DNA of 38,809 bases from Alistipes sp. (lineage in GTDB: Bacteria; Bacteroidota; Bacteroidia; Bacteroidales; Rikenellaceae), in contig JAGAMA010000020.1 in NCBI GenBank assembly GCA_017624955.1, positions 1 through 38,809 on the forward strand, written 5' to 3'. Each line of letters begins with the position of its first letter. Within the stretch, counting starts at the first letter, position 1. The position numbers and the translations under genes are program-made. Below are positions 7,296-16,496 of the stretch, piece by piece. The notes under the pieces are model-generated. The model saw only the letters and a list, made by a program, of their open reading frames with translations, did no database searches and was not told the origin of the DNA.

Positions 7296-9227
7296 ATGAA
7301 TCTGATTGAAGCATTGCAGAACAACGGATTCGCATTTATCGACTATGCGATCTTTGTGCTGTACATCATCCTGCTCGTGGGATTGGGATTCTTCCTCTCG
7401 CGCAGCAAAGACGGTAAAGAGAAATCGTCGAGTGACTACTTCCTGGCCGGCAACACGCTGACCTGGTGGGCCGTAGGTGCCTCGCTCATCGCGGCCAACA
7501 TCTCGGCCGAGCAATTTATCGGTATGTCGGGCTCGGCCTTTGCATCGGGTATTGCGATTGCCGCTTACGAGCTGATGGCTGCCGCCACGCTGATCGTGGT
7601 GGGTAAGTTCCTGCTGCCCGTGATGATCGAAAGAAAGATCTTTACCATTCCGCAGTTCCTGCGCGAGCGCTACAACTGGGGTGTGGGTCTGGCCTTCTCG
7701 ATCTTCTGGCTCTTCCTCTACGTCTTCATCAACCTTACGTCGGTAGCTTGGCTCGGTGCGTTGGCCATTAAGCAGATCCTCGGTATTCCCGCCGCTCCGG
7801 GTATGATTCTGGGCATGGAGGTCGATATGACGCTCATGGTCATCATCCTCGTTCTGTTCATCATCGCCGGTATCTACTCGATCTACGGTGGTCTGGCTTC
7901 GGTGGCCTGGACCGATGTGATGCAGGTTACCTTCCTCGTGGGCGGTGGTCTGATCACGGCCTACTTCGCCCTGGACTTCATCGCCGGTTCGCTCGACATT
8001 CAGGGTGGCGCACTCGGTGCCTTGCAGGAGATTATGTCGAAGCTCGGAGCCATTGAGGGTGACCGCCACTTCAACCTTGTGGTGACGCGCAACCCGGCTA
8101 TCGAGAACATCACGGCCGATCCCTACTTCGACATCCCGGGTATCGTGGTGATCGTAGGTGCCCTGTGGCTCACGAACCTCGGTTACTGGGGCTTCAACCA
8201 GTACATCATCCAGAAGGGTCTGGCTGCCAAGTCGCTTTCGGAGGCCAAGAAGGGTATGATCTTCGCCGCCTTCCTCAAGATTTTGATCCCCTTCATCGTC
8301 TGCATCCCGGGTGTTTGCGCCTACTACATCATGACGCAGGAGCCGGAGCTGTATCAGTCGCTGGCCGGAGAGATCACCCGCTCGGATGATGCCTATCCGT
8401 TCCTGATCCGCAACTTTACGCCCGTTGTTGTAAAGGGTCTCTCGTTTGCTGCCCTGGCTGCTGCCGTAATTTCGTCGCTTGCCTCGATGTTCAACTCGAC
8501 CTCGACGATCTTCACGATGGATATCTACAAGCAGTTCATCAACAAGGAGGCTTCGGATAAGAAGCTCGTATCGGTAGGTCGTCTGACGTCGGTGGCCGCG
8601 CTGGTGCTGGCCGTGATTGCCGTTTATCCGATCATGGGTGCTGCCGACCAGGCCTTCCAGATCATTCAGGAGTACTCGGGCTTCGTCTATCCGGGCGTAG
8701 TCGTCATCTTCGGTCTGGGTCTGCTGTGGAAGCGTGCCTCGGGCGTAGCTGCCGTAGTAGCCGCCATCGGTACGTTTGCCTTCTCGGTACTCTTCAAGTT
8801 CATGATGCCCGAGGTGCCGTTCCTGCTGCGCATGGGTTATGTCTTCATCGCCCTGGTGATCCTCTTCATCACGCTCTCGCTCCTGAGCAAGAAGACCGTC
8901 AAGGCCGATGTACTGGATGAGCACACCGTCAAGACACAGCTCTTCTGGAGCCGTTTCACGTTCGTTGCTGCCCTTGTATGCCTCGTACTGGGTGTGATCG
9001 GCATCAGCAACACGACGCTGAAGAACAACGGCTTCGAGGCCTTCTTCTTCCTGATGGCGATGTTCCTCACGATCTCGATCTACCTCAAGTCGAACGCCAC
9101 GGACAAGGTTCAGGATCCGAAGGCCGTGAAGATCGACCTTGCGGTATTCCGCACGGATGCAGCCTTCAACTGGGGCGCAATCGGCGTGATCGTCATTTTG
9201 ACCATTCTTTATTATTTCTTGTGGTAA
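7296..9227 (+). CDS. Sodium/sugar symporter (SSS/SGLT family)
   Basis: A 643-residue inner-membrane protein with many hydrophobic segments along its length. It has the N-terminal SSS pattern [21 protein letters not shown], then [10 protein letters not shown], and SVAWTDVMQ in the middle, all typical of SGLT-like symporters. It takes up a sugar with sodium. Its gene lies between the mutarotase gene and araD, and ends one base before the araD start, so tight co-expression is likely and L-arabinose is the best guess for the substrate. The sugar cannot be read from the sequence. A loop of about 50 residues (ITADPYF region) lies in the middle, as in vSGLT-like proteins. Confidence 0.92.
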   Translation: MNLIEALQNNGFAFIDYAIFVLYIILLVGLGFFLSRSKDGKEKSSSDYFLAGNTLTWWAVGASLIAANISAEQFIGMSGSAFASGIAIAAYELMAAATLIVVGKFLLPVMIERKIFTIPQFLRERYNWGVGLAFSIFWLFLYVFINLTSVAWLGALAIKQILGIPAAPGMILGMEVDMTLMVIILVLFIIAGIYSIYGGLASVAWTDVMQVTFLVGGGLITAYFALDFIAGSLDIQGGALGALQEIMSKLGAIEGDRHFNLVVTRNPAIENITADPYFDIPGIVVIVGALWLTNLGYWGFNQYIIQKGLAAKSLSEAKKGMIFAAFLKILIPFIVCIPGVCAYYIMTQEPELYQSLAGEITRSDDAYPFLIRNFTPVVVKGLSFAALAAAVISSLASMFNSTSTIFTMDIYKQFINKEASDKKLVSVGRLTSVAALVLAVIAVYPIMGAADQAFQIIQEYSGFVYPGVVVIFGLGLLWKRASGVAAVVAAIGTFAFSVLFKFMMPEVPFLLRMGYVFIALVILFITLSLLSKKTVKADVLDEHTVKTQLFWSRFTFVAALVCLVLGVIGISNTTLKNNGFEAFFFLMAMFLTISIYLKSNATDKVQDPKAVKIDLAVFRTDAAFNWGAIGVIVILTILYYFLW

Positions 9228-9228
9228 T

Positions 9229-9933
9229 ATGTTAGAAGCACTCAAAGAGAAGGTCTGCAAAGCCAATTTGGACCTTGTAAAGCACGGCTTAGTCATCTTC
9301 ACCTGGGGTAACGTATCGGCCATCGACCGCGAAAAGGGGTTGGTGGTGATCAAGCCCAGCGGTGTGGATTACGATGACATGAAGCCGTCGGATATGGTGG
9401 TGGTTGACCTCGACGGCACGATCGTCGAGGGCGACCTGCGCCCCTCGTCGGACACGGCGACACACCTCGAAATCTACAAAGCCTTCCCCGAGGTGGGCGG
9501 TATCGTCCACACCCACTCGACCTACGCCACGGCGTGGGCCCAGGCAGGCAAGGATATCCCCAACATCGGCACGACACACGCCGACTACTTCCACCGCGCC
9601 ATTCCCTGCACGGCCTCGATGACCGAGGATCAGATGGGCGAGTACGAGAAGCACACGGGTAGGGTAATCGTAAACCGTTTCGTGGAGGCCGGTATGAACC
9701 CGATGCACACGCCGGGCGTGTTGGTGAAGAACCACGGTCCCTTTGCGTGGGGTAAGGATGGCGACGAGGCGGTTCACAACGCTGTCGTGATGGAGCAGGT
9801 GGCCAAGATGGCCTTCGTGGCCTACCAGGTCAATCCTGCGCTGGAGATGAACGATCTTCTGATCGAGAAGCACTACTCGCGCAAGCATGGTGCGAATGCC
9901 TACTACGGACAGAAGAAGTCAATTAAAAATTAA
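9229..9933 (+). CDS. araD: L-ribulose-5-phosphate 4-epimerase
   Basis: A 234-residue class II aldolase-fold enzyme that turns L-ribulose 5-phosphate into D-xylulose 5-phosphate, the entry to the pentose phosphate pathway. Metal ligands H94 and H96 (VHTHSTYA), H169 (KNHGP) and D75, and the catalytic D119 (THADYFH) are at the positions expected from the E. coli enzyme. Length is typical. The start lies one base after the symporter stop, and araA follows after 25 bp. That spacer belongs to an AT-rich repeat tract. Confidence 0.95.
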   Translation: MLEALKEKVCKANLDLVKHGLVIFTWGNVSAIDREKGLVVIKPSGVDYDDMKPSDMVVVDLDGTIVEGDLRPSSDTATHLEIYKAFPEVGGIVHTHSTYATAWAQAGKDIPNIGTTHADYFHRAIPCTASMTEDQMGEYEKHTGRVIVNRFVEAGMNPMHTPGVLVKNHGPFAWGKDGDEAVHNAVVMEQVAKMAFVAYQVNPALEMNDLLIEKHYSRKHGANAYYGQKKSIKN

Positions 9934-9958
9934 AAATTAAGAATTAAGAATTAAAAAT
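9921..9958. repeat. AT-rich tandem ATTAAAA/ATTAAGA tract
   Basis: About five units of ATTAA(A/G)A overlap the araD 3' end and fill the araD-araA spacer. A reverse-oriented relative lies at 32173-32211 in an intergenic region. Such tracts are frequent in Bacteroidetes genomes; a function is not known to me. Confidence 0.6.
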
Positions 9959-11473
9959 ATGGTACAAGCATATAGCAACTTTGAAGTTTGGTTCGTGACG
10001 GGCGCACAGCTCCTCTATGGTGGTGATGCCGTAGTAGCTGTAGATGGCCACTCGAACACGATGGTAGCAGGCATGAACGCTTCGGGCCAGCTCCCCGTAA
10101 AGGTAGTATATAAGGGCACGGCCAACTCCTCGAAGGAGGTTTGGGACATCATGAAGGCCGCCAACAACGATTCGAAGTGTATCGGTGTGATTACCTGGAT
10201 GCACACCTTCTCGCCCGCCAAGATGTGGATTCACGGTCTGCAGGAGCTGAACAAGCCCCTTCTGCACCTCCACACGCAGTTCAACGAGGAGATTCCCTGG
10301 AACGAGATCGACATGGACTTCATGAACCTCAACCAGTCGGCTCACGGCGACCGCGAGTTTGGTCACATCACGGCTCGTCTGCGCCGTCCGCGCAAGCTGG
10401 TTGTAGGCCACTGGCAGGATGCGAAGACCCTCGAGAAGATCGCCATCTGGCAGCGCGTAGCTGCTGCGTGGGCCGACTCGCAGGATATGCTGGTGATCCG
10501 CTTTGGCGACCAGATGAACAACGTAGCCGTGACGGACGGCGACAAGGTGGAGGCCGAGATTCGTCTGGGTTACCACGTCGATTACTGCCCCGTAGCAGAG
10601 CTGATGACCTACTTCGAGCAGGTAACCGATGAGCAGGTGAACGCACTCGTTGCGGAATACTTCCAGCTCTACGACCACGCTGCCGAGCTGGAGGATAAGA
10701 CGACCGAGGGTTACGAGAAGGTATGGAACGCAGCCAAGGCCGAGCTGACGATTAAGGCCTGCCTCGAGGCAAAGGGCGCCAAGGCCTTCACGACCAACTT
10801 CGACGACCTGGGCCACTTCGACCAGATTCCGGGCCTTGCTTCGCAGCGCCTGATGGCCGAGGGTTACGGCTTTGGTGGCGAGGGTGACTGGAAGACTGCC
10901 GCCATGGTGCGCACCGTATGGTTCATGTCGCAGGGCATGACGAAGGGTTGCTCGTTCATGGAGGACTACACGCTCAACTTCGCCGGCGAGGAGAGCACGA
11001 TTCTCCAGTCGCACATGTTGGAGGTCAGCCCCCTGATCGCTGCCCAGAAGCCGCGCCTGGAGGTTCACTTCCTCGGCATCGGTATCCGCAAGACCCCGAC
11101 GGCCCGCCTTGTCTTCACCTCGAAGACCGGTTCGGGTGTAGCCGCCACGGTGGTCGATATGGGTAACCGTATGCGCCTGATCGTAAACGATGTAGAGTGC
11201 GTAGAGCCGAAGCCGCTGCCGAAGCTCCCCGTAGCCTCGGCCCTCTGGAAGCCGATGCCCAACTTCGAGGTGGGTGCCGGTGCCTGGATCCTGGCCGGTG
11301 GTACGCACCACTCCTGCTTCTCGTACGACATCACGGCCGAGTACTGGGAGGACTTCGCCGAGATCGCCAATATCGAGATGGTACACATCAACAAGGATAC
11401 CACGATCACGGAGTTCAAGAAGGAGCTGCGCATGAACGAGGTGTACTATATGTTAAATAAGGCCTTGTGCTAA
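9959..11473 (+). CDS. araA: L-arabinose isomerase
   Basis: A 504-residue cytosolic enzyme that converts L-arabinose to L-ribulose. The manganese ligands known for E. coli AraA are present: E308 (GFGGEGDW), E335 (SFMEDYTLNF), H352 (SHMLEV) and H450/H451 (GGTHHSC). It begins with the family pattern FEVWFVTGAQLLYG. Length matches the family (about 500). It lies between araD and araB in the operon; the araB ATG follows after 20 bases. Confidence 0.97.
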   Translation: MVQAYSNFEVWFVTGAQLLYGGDAVVAVDGHSNTMVAGMNASGQLPVKVVYKGTANSSKEVWDIMKAANNDSKCIGVITWMHTFSPAKMWIHGLQELNKPLLHLHTQFNEEIPWNEIDMDFMNLNQSAHGDREFGHITARLRRPRKLVVGHWQDAKTLEKIAIWQRVAAAWADSQDMLVIRFGDQMNNVAVTDGDKVEAEIRLGYHVDYCPVAELMTYFEQVTDEQVNALVAEYFQLYDHAAELEDKTTEGYEKVWNAAKAELTIKACLEAKGAKAFTTNFDDLGHFDQIPGLASQRLMAEGYGFGGEGDWKTAAMVRTVWFMSQGMTKGCSFMEDYTLNFAGEESTILQSHMLEVSPLIAAQKPRLEVHFLGIGIRKTPTARLVFTSKTGSGVAATVVDMGNRMRLIVNDVECVEPKPLPKLPVASALWKPMPNFEVGAGAWILAGGTHHSCFSYDITAEYWEDFAEIANIEMVHINKDTTITEFKKELRMNEVYYMLNKALC

Positions 11474-11493
11474 ACCGACAAACGACCCATACC

Positions 11494-13137
11494 ATGGATA
11501 AATATGTAATCGGACTGGACTACGGTAGCGACTCGGCTCGTGCCGTGCTGGTAAATGCCATGAATGGCAAGACACTCGCTACGGCGGTGCGCTACTACCC
11601 CCGTTGGAAGGAGGGCAAATATTGCAACCCCGCCATCAACCAATACCGTCAGCACCCGAAGGATTATATCGAGGTGCTGGAGGCTACGGTACGCGAGGTG
11701 CTGGGAGCCGTATCGTCGGAGGTGGCCGAGAATGTCGTAGGTATCGCCTTCGACACGACGGGTTCGACCCCCTGCTTCATCGACGAGGAGGGTACGCCTC
11801 TGGCACTCAAGGAGGGCTTCGAGGAGAACCCCAACGCCATGTTCGTCCTCTGGAAGGACCACACGGCCATCAAGGAGGCCGACGAGATCAACACGCTGTG
11901 CCGTCGTTGGGAGATCGACTACTCGGCTTACGAGGGCGGTATCTACTCCTCGGAGTGGCTCTGGGCCAAGGCGCTGCATGTGCTGCGCGAGGATGAGGCG
12001 GTACGCGAGGCTGCCTACTCGATTGTCGAGCACTGCGAGTGGATGCCCGCCATCCTGACCGGCACAACCAAGCCGTCGGAGATTGTGCGCAGCCGTTGTG
12101 CCGAGGGTCACAAGGCGATGTGGCACGCCAAGTGGGGCGGCCTGCCGTCGGAGGAGTTCCTCACGACACTCGATCCCCTGCTCTCGGGTCTGCGCGAAAG
12201 AATGTTCACCGAGACCGAGACGGCCGAGAAGGTCGTAGGTCACCTGACGGAGGAGTGGGCCAAGCGTTTGGGTCTCTCGACCGATGTGGTGGTAGCCGGT
12301 GGCGCATTTGACTGCCACATGGGTGCCGTAGGTGCCGGTATCAAGGCCGACTCGTGGGTGCGTATCATCGGTACCTCGACCTGCGACATCGTCGTTGCCA
12401 AGCCCGAGACGGTGGGCAACAAGCTCATCCCGGGCATCTGCGGCCAGGTGGATGGTTCGGTAGTGCCGGGTCTGATCGGCTTCGAGGCCGGACAGTCGGC
12501 CTTTGGCGACATCTACGCCTGGTTCCGCCGTGTGCTGGAGTTCCCGATGAAGGCGATCCTGGGCGAGAAGCTCACGATCGAGGAGCTGGACAAGGCTTGC
12601 GATAAGATTCTGCCTGCACTGACTGCCGAGGCCGAGAAGATTGCAATCGGCGAGAGCGGTGTGATTGCGGTGGATTGGATGAACGGTCGCCGTACGCCCG
12701 ATGCCGACCAGACACTGAAGGGTGCTATCGCCGGCATCACGCTCGGCACGACCGCCCCGATGATCTTCCGCGCCCTGGTGGAGGCTACGGCCTTTGGTTC
12801 GAAGGCGATCATGGAGCGCATGAAGAGCGAGGGCATCCGCATCAACGACTGCATCGGCATTGGCGGTATCGCCCTCAAGTCGCCCTTCGTAATGCAGGTG
12901 ATGAGCGATGTGCTGGGTGTGCCTATCTCGGTGTGCGAGAGCGACCAGGCTTGCGCCCTCGGTGCTTCGATCTTTGCAGCCGTGGCTGCGGGTCTCTACC
13001 CCACGATCGAGAAGGCGCAGGAGGCGATGGCCTCGGGCTGTGCCAAGGAGTACAAACCCTCGGCCGAGAACCACGCCAAGTACGAAGAGCTCTACAAGGA
13101 GTACAAGCGACTCGGCGCCTACTGCGAGAGCAAGTAA
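11494..13137 (+). CDS. araB: Ribulokinase
   Basis: A 547-residue FGGY-family sugar kinase that phosphorylates L-ribulose to L-ribulose 5-phosphate. I use the ATG at 11494; the frame also opens at a GTG at 11467 inside araA, which would add nine residues before the conserved start YVIGLDYGSDSARAVLV. The phosphate-binding N-terminal motif, FDTTGSTP, GGAFDCHMGAVGAG and the C-terminal GGIALKSPFVMQ and CALGASIFAA segments are all as in AraB. It is the last gene of the operon and is followed by a terminator shared with the convergent uxu cluster. Confidence 0.95.
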   Translation: MDKYVIGLDYGSDSARAVLVNAMNGKTLATAVRYYPRWKEGKYCNPAINQYRQHPKDYIEVLEATVREVLGAVSSEVAENVVGIAFDTTGSTPCFIDEEGTPLALKEGFEENPNAMFVLWKDHTAIKEADEINTLCRRWEIDYSAYEGGIYSSEWLWAKALHVLREDEAVREAAYSIVEHCEWMPAILTGTTKPSEIVRSRCAEGHKAMWHAKWGGLPSEEFLTTLDPLLSGLRERMFTETETAEKVVGHLTEEWAKRLGLSTDVVVAGGAFDCHMGAVGAGIKADSWVRIIGTSTCDIVVAKPETVGNKLIPGICGQVDGSVVPGLIGFEAGQSAFGDIYAWFRRVLEFPMKAILGEKLTIEELDKACDKILPALTAEAEKIAIGESGVIAVDWMNGRRTPDADQTLKGAIAGITLGTTAPMIFRALVEATAFGSKAIMERMKSEGIRINDCIGIGGIALKSPFVMQVMSDVLGVPISVCESDQACALGASIFAAVAAGLYPTIEKAQEAMASGCAKEYKPSAENHAKYEELYKEYKRLGAYCESK

Positions 13138-13155
13138 TCCGACACGCAATACAAA

Positions 13156-13190
13156 TGAAAATCCCCGGCCAATACGGTCGGGGATTTTCA
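13156..13190. terminator. Bidirectional terminator between araB and the SDR gene
   Basis: TGAAAATCCCCGGCC (13156-13170) pairs with GGTCGGGGATTTTCA (13176-13190) over a 5-nt loop. The stem ends in A/T tracts on both sides, so it can serve both convergent operons. Confidence 0.85.
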
Positions 13191-13209
13191 TTCAAAAATA
13201 GCTGACGGC

Positions 13210-14028
13210 TTAAACGCCCGAATAGATCGAGAAGCCGCCATCGATCGGCAGATTCACACCCGTAATGAAGGAGGCTGCATCGGAGCAGAGGAATTGGATC
13301 GCACCGTTCAGCTCGGTGATGTCGCCGAAACGGCCCATCGGGGTATTGGCCAAGACCTTGTGGCTGCGCTCGGTGAGCGAACCATCGGGGTTGAGCAGCA
13401 CGGCTCGGTTCTGGTCACCGATAAAGAAGCCCGGAGCCACGGCATTTACACGCACGCCGTCGCCATATTTGTGAGCCATCTCCATCGCCATCCACATCGT
13501 AAAGTTCGTCACGGCAGCCTTGGCAGCCGAGTAGCCCGGCACATTGGTAATCGCCTGCAGGGCGGCCATCGAGGAGATATTGACAATCGCCCCCTTGCGC
13601 TGGCGTGCCATCACCTCGCCGATGATGATCGAGGGATAGACCGTGCCATTCATATTGAGGTTCGTCACCTTGTTCCAATCCTCGATCTTCATGTCGAAAA
13701 TCGGCTGATCGGGACGCAGCGTAGCGCCCGGCATATTGCCACCTGCGATGTTGATCAGGATGTCGATGCGACCCCACTTGGCCACCACCTCATCGGCCAC
13801 CTTGCGAATCGAATCCAGGTCGAGGACGTTGCAAATCAGCCCCACCACATCGCCCGTACCGATCGCACGCAGCTCCTCGACACGCTTATCGAGCTGCTCC
13901 TGACGAATATCGAGGGCCACCACCTTGGCACCCTGCTCTACAAAACTCTTGGCCACATTGCCACCCAGGACACCACCGGCACCCGTAATGACGGCTACCT
14001 TGCCCTCAATCGAAAAAAGTTCGTTCAT
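13210..14028 (-). CDS. SDR oxidoreductase, probable D-fructuronate reductase (D-mannonate oxidoreductase)
   Basis: A 272-residue classical SDR: TGAGGVLG (15-22), an altered NNAG motif reading INIAGG (92-97), catalytic serine in ISSMAA, Y166 and K170 (YSAAK), and C-terminal PIDGGFS. It is co-oriented with uxuA and starts 22 bp after its stop. In Bacteroidetes such an SDR takes the place of the unrelated long-chain UxuB, reducing D-fructuronate to D-mannonate before UxuA acts. The fold is certain; the substrate rests on context. It is the last gene of the minus-strand operon. Confidence 0.82.
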   Translation of the reverse strand: MNELFSIEGKVAVITGAGGVLGGNVAKSFVEQGAKVVALDIRQEQLDKRVEELRAIGTGDVVGLICNVLDLDSIRKVADEVVAKWGRIDILINIAGGNMPGATLRPDQPIFDMKIEDWNKVTNLNMNGTVYPSIIIGEVMARQRKGAIVNISSMAALQAITNVPGYSAAKAAVTNFTMWMAMEMAHKYGDGVRVNAVAPGFFIGDQNRAVLLNPDGSLTERSHKVLANTPMGRFGDITELNGAIQFLCSDAASFITGVNLPIDGGFSIYSGV

Positions 14029-14050
14029 ACTTGTTGCTATTTTTTTGGTT

Positions 14051-15229
14051 TTACTTACGTTTCAACTCATCTCTGACCACGGCCATCATACCCTCGACCT
14101 GCGCCAGGGCGAACATGCGCCCATGGAACGAGTAGCCCGGGTTGTAGCCCATCTTCTCATCGCCGAGCATCGTGCGACCATGATCGACACGCATCGGAAG
14201 CTCCTTGCGCGGATCATCCTCGAAGATCCGCACCAGCTCGATCAGGTGTCCCCTACCCTCGAGGTGCGAAGCCTCGATGAAGTTGCCACCCTCCAAGATG
14301 CGGCAGCTGCGCAGGTGGACAAAGTGGGTGCGCTCCTTGAAGCGACGGGCCATCTTCACGACATCGTTGTGCGCTCCCGACGAGAGTGAGCCGGCACAGA
14401 AGGTAACTCCGTTATGGGGATTATCCACCGCCTCCAAAAGCCAAGCGATATCCTCCTCCGAGGTGACAATGCGTGGCAGACCCAGCACCTGGAACGGCGG
14501 ATCGTCGGGGTGCACGCATAGATTGATACCCCACTTATCGCACACGGGCATCACGGCCGAGAGGAAGTAGCGCATATTTTCGCGCAATGCCTCGCGGTCG
14601 ATCCCTGCATACTGCGCCAAGAGGCGCTTAAAGATCTTGACGGGGTGCTTATCCCCCTCGCGAATGTTGCCGTTGATAAAGCCCTGCGTCTTGACGATAA
14701 TCGTGTCGATGAGCCCGTCACGCTCCTCGTCGGTCATCGTTTCATGCAGCTCGGCAACGCGCGCCAAGGTCTCGGCCGGATACTCCTTCTCGGCCCCCTC
14801 GCGCTCCAAGATATGGATATCGAAGTAGGCAAAGCGGGCATAGTCGAAGTAGAGCGACGAGGTACCATCCTCCCAGGGGTGCTCCAGGTCGGTACGAATC
14901 CAGTCGATGACGGGCATAAAGTTGTAGCAGACGGTCTTAATGCCTGCACGACCAAGGTTTTCGAGGCTTACGATGTAGTTCTCGATCAGGCGATCGCGCT
15001 CCGCACCGGCATATTTGATTGCCTCGCTCACGGGCAACGACTCCACGACCGACCAACGCATGCCGTGGGCGGCAATCTCATCGCGCAGGTCGCATATCAT
15101 CTCGTAAGGCCATATTTCACCGTTGGGCACTTCGTGCAGCGCCGTCACGATACCCTCCACGCCAATCTGGCGCAACATCGGAAGGGTAATTTTATCCTTG
15201 TGTCCAAACCATCTCCAAGTCTTCTCCAT
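14051..15229 (-). CDS. uxuA: D-mannonate dehydratase
   Basis: A 392-residue TIM-barrel enzyme that dehydrates D-mannonate to 2-keto-3-deoxy-D-gluconate in glucuronate breakdown. Visible family marks: MEKTWRWFGHKD at the start, NLCVHPDDPP (H240), TFCAGSLSSG (C278), FVHLRS (H305), and VDHGRTM near the end. These include the known metal-binding Cys and His. It starts 18 bp after the stop of the GH10 gene and is followed by the SDR gene, which supplies its substrate. The product joins the same pathway as the KduD product encoded 9 kb away. Confidence 0.96.
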   Translation of the reverse strand: MEKTWRWFGHKDKITLPMLRQIGVEGIVTALHEVPNGEIWPYEMICDLRDEIAAHGMRWSVVESLPVSEAIKYAGAERDRLIENYIVSLENLGRAGIKTVCYNFMPVIDWIRTDLEHPWEDGTSSLYFDYARFAYFDIHILEREGAEKEYPAETLARVAELHETMTDEERDGLIDTIIVKTQGFINGNIREGDKHPVKIFKRLLAQYAGIDREALRENMRYFLSAVMPVCDKWGINLCVHPDDPPFQVLGLPRIVTSEEDIAWLLEAVDNPHNGVTFCAGSLSSGAHNDVVKMARRFKERTHFVHLRSCRILEGGNFIEASHLEGRGHLIELVRIFEDDPRKELPMRVDHGRTMLGDEKMGYNPGYSFHGRMFALAQVEGMMAVVRDELKRK

Positions 15230-15247
15230 GGTGCCGGGATTAGGGGT

Positions 15248-16342
15248 TTATCGATTCAGGTACTCCCGCATGACGGGTTTAAGTTGATTGTCGCGGTCGA
15301 ACAGGAGCGGATAGTTCGTGCGACCGCGCATCGGCCAATTATTGAGCCACGACGATCGATCCGTCACGCCCCAGGTTGTCACGCGCGAAATCTTGTCGCT
15401 GTGCTTGAGGAAGAGATCCATGAAGGTTCTCACGCGCTCGTTCCACGCCTCCTGTGCCTCCTGAGGCATCGTGTCGGGATAGGGATTCATGGCCTTGCGG
15501 TAGGCAACCGTGTCGGAAATTTCAGCACCTTGCTGCACCGTGGGCAAGGCCGAGATATCCCACTCGGTGATCATCACCTTGACCCCCTCGGCGGCATAGG
15601 CTTCGATGCTCTTCTCAAACTCCCCGACATCGGGATAATCCATGCCCATATGGCCCTGCATGCCGACACCGTCGATGCGGATGCCCTTCGCCTTCAGGTC
15701 GCGCACCAGCTGCACGACACGCTCCCGCTTGGCCGGCGAGGCCATCGAGTAGTCGTTGTAGTAGAGCTCCGCCTCGGGATCGGCCTCGTGGGCAAATCGG
15801 AAGGCCAGCTCGAGGTAATCCTCGCCGATAATCTCCAGGAAGGGGGTCATGCGCAACGATCCGTCATCGAGGATCGCCTCATTGACCACATCCCACCCCT
15901 TGATGCGCCCCTTGTAGCGCCCGACAACGGTCGAAATGTGATCCTTCAGGCGTGCGATCATCTCCTCGCGCAAGACCTTATTGCCCGCCTCATCATACGG
16001 AAACCAGGGCGAGAGTTGCGAATGCCACACGAGCGTATGACCCGTGATGAACATCCCATGCTCCTCCCCGAAGGCGACAAAGGCATCGGCATCCTCGAAG
16101 TGATAACGATCCTTCTCGGGATGAATCTCCGCGGATTTCATGCAGTTCTCGGCCACAATGGCGCTGAAGTGCTCGGCAGTCAGGGCTGCGCCCTCCTTGT
16201 CCAACCCGAGAATTTGGGGTACATTCATCGCCGTACCGATGTGGAAATCCTCCGCAAAGGCCTCTTTCAGGGTCGTTGCCGAGCGCTCGGCACAAGCCGA
16301 GAAGAGGGCAACCACAGCACACAACCAAAGGATTTGTTTCAT
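15248..16342 (-). CDS. GH10 endo-1,4-beta-xylanase, lipoprotein
   Basis: A 364-residue glycoside hydrolase family 10 enzyme. I chose the ATG at 16342 because it gives a lipoprotein signal ending FSAC (C17); an upstream in-frame start would add 11 odd residues. The acid/base glutamate is E155 in WDVVNEA and the nucleophile E260 in ITEWDIS; HTLVWHSQ (102-109) is the substrate-binding segment. The usual ITELD motif here reads ITEWD. It is anchored to a membrane and probably cuts xylan outside or in the periplasm. It is the first gene of an operon with uxuA and the fructuronate reductase, which suggests glucuronoxylan as the source of both xylo-oligosaccharides and glucuronate. Confidence 0.94.
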   Translation of the reverse strand: MKQILWLCAVVALFSACAERSATTLKEAFAEDFHIGTAMNVPQILGLDKEGAALTAEHFSAIVAENCMKSAEIHPEKDRYHFEDADAFVAFGEEHGMFITGHTLVWHSQLSPWFPYDEAGNKVLREEMIARLKDHISTVVGRYKGRIKGWDVVNEAILDDGSLRMTPFLEIIGEDYLELAFRFAHEADPEAELYYNDYSMASPAKRERVVQLVRDLKAKGIRIDGVGMQGHMGMDYPDVGEFEKSIEAYAAEGVKVMITEWDISALPTVQQGAEISDTVAYRKAMNPYPDTMPQEAQEAWNERVRTFMDLFLKHSDKISRVTTWGVTDRSSWLNNWPMRGRTNYPLLFDRDNQLKPVMREYLNR

Positions 16343-16372
16343 AGCGAGTTCGGTTTGAGGATAATTTCTATA

Positions 16373-16380
16373 CAAATTTA
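16373..16380 (-). promoter_or_regulatory. Possible -7 element for the xylanase-uxuA operon
   Basis: The complement reads TAAATTTG, a match to TAnnTTTG, 31 bases before the xylanase start. No TTTG is seen at the proper distance upstream, so the call is weak. Confidence 0.3.
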
Positions 16381-16427
16381 CAAAACGCGTTTCATATCCG
16401 CCATTCTATGGACGCATTTTTTTGCAC

Positions 16428-16453
16428 AAAAAAAGGTGTCCTTGAGGGACACC
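16428..16453 (-). terminator. Terminator after the GLUG lipoprotein gene
   Basis: On the minus strand GGTGTCCC, TCAA, GGACACC is followed by seven T (complement of A at 16428-16434). It separates the GLUG gene from the xylanase operon downstream on the same strand. Confidence 0.85.
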
Positions 16454-16475
16454 GAAACATTCCTTTTGAAATATT

Positions 16476-16496
16476 GTATAACAAGTGCTGATTTTT
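16476..16496. repeat. Left-end fragment of the dispersed hairpin repeat
   Basis: GTATAACAAGTGCTGATTTT matches the left end of copy B at 17569-17588 (GTATAACAAGCGCTATTTTG) except for one substitution and a one-base insertion. It abuts the stop of the GLUG gene. Confidence 0.55.

Noticed and set aside
7224-9353. Long open frame on the minus strand opposite the symporter gene
   Set aside because: The symporter has clear family motifs and hydrophobic segments; the antisense product is charged, repetitive and unlike any protein I know.
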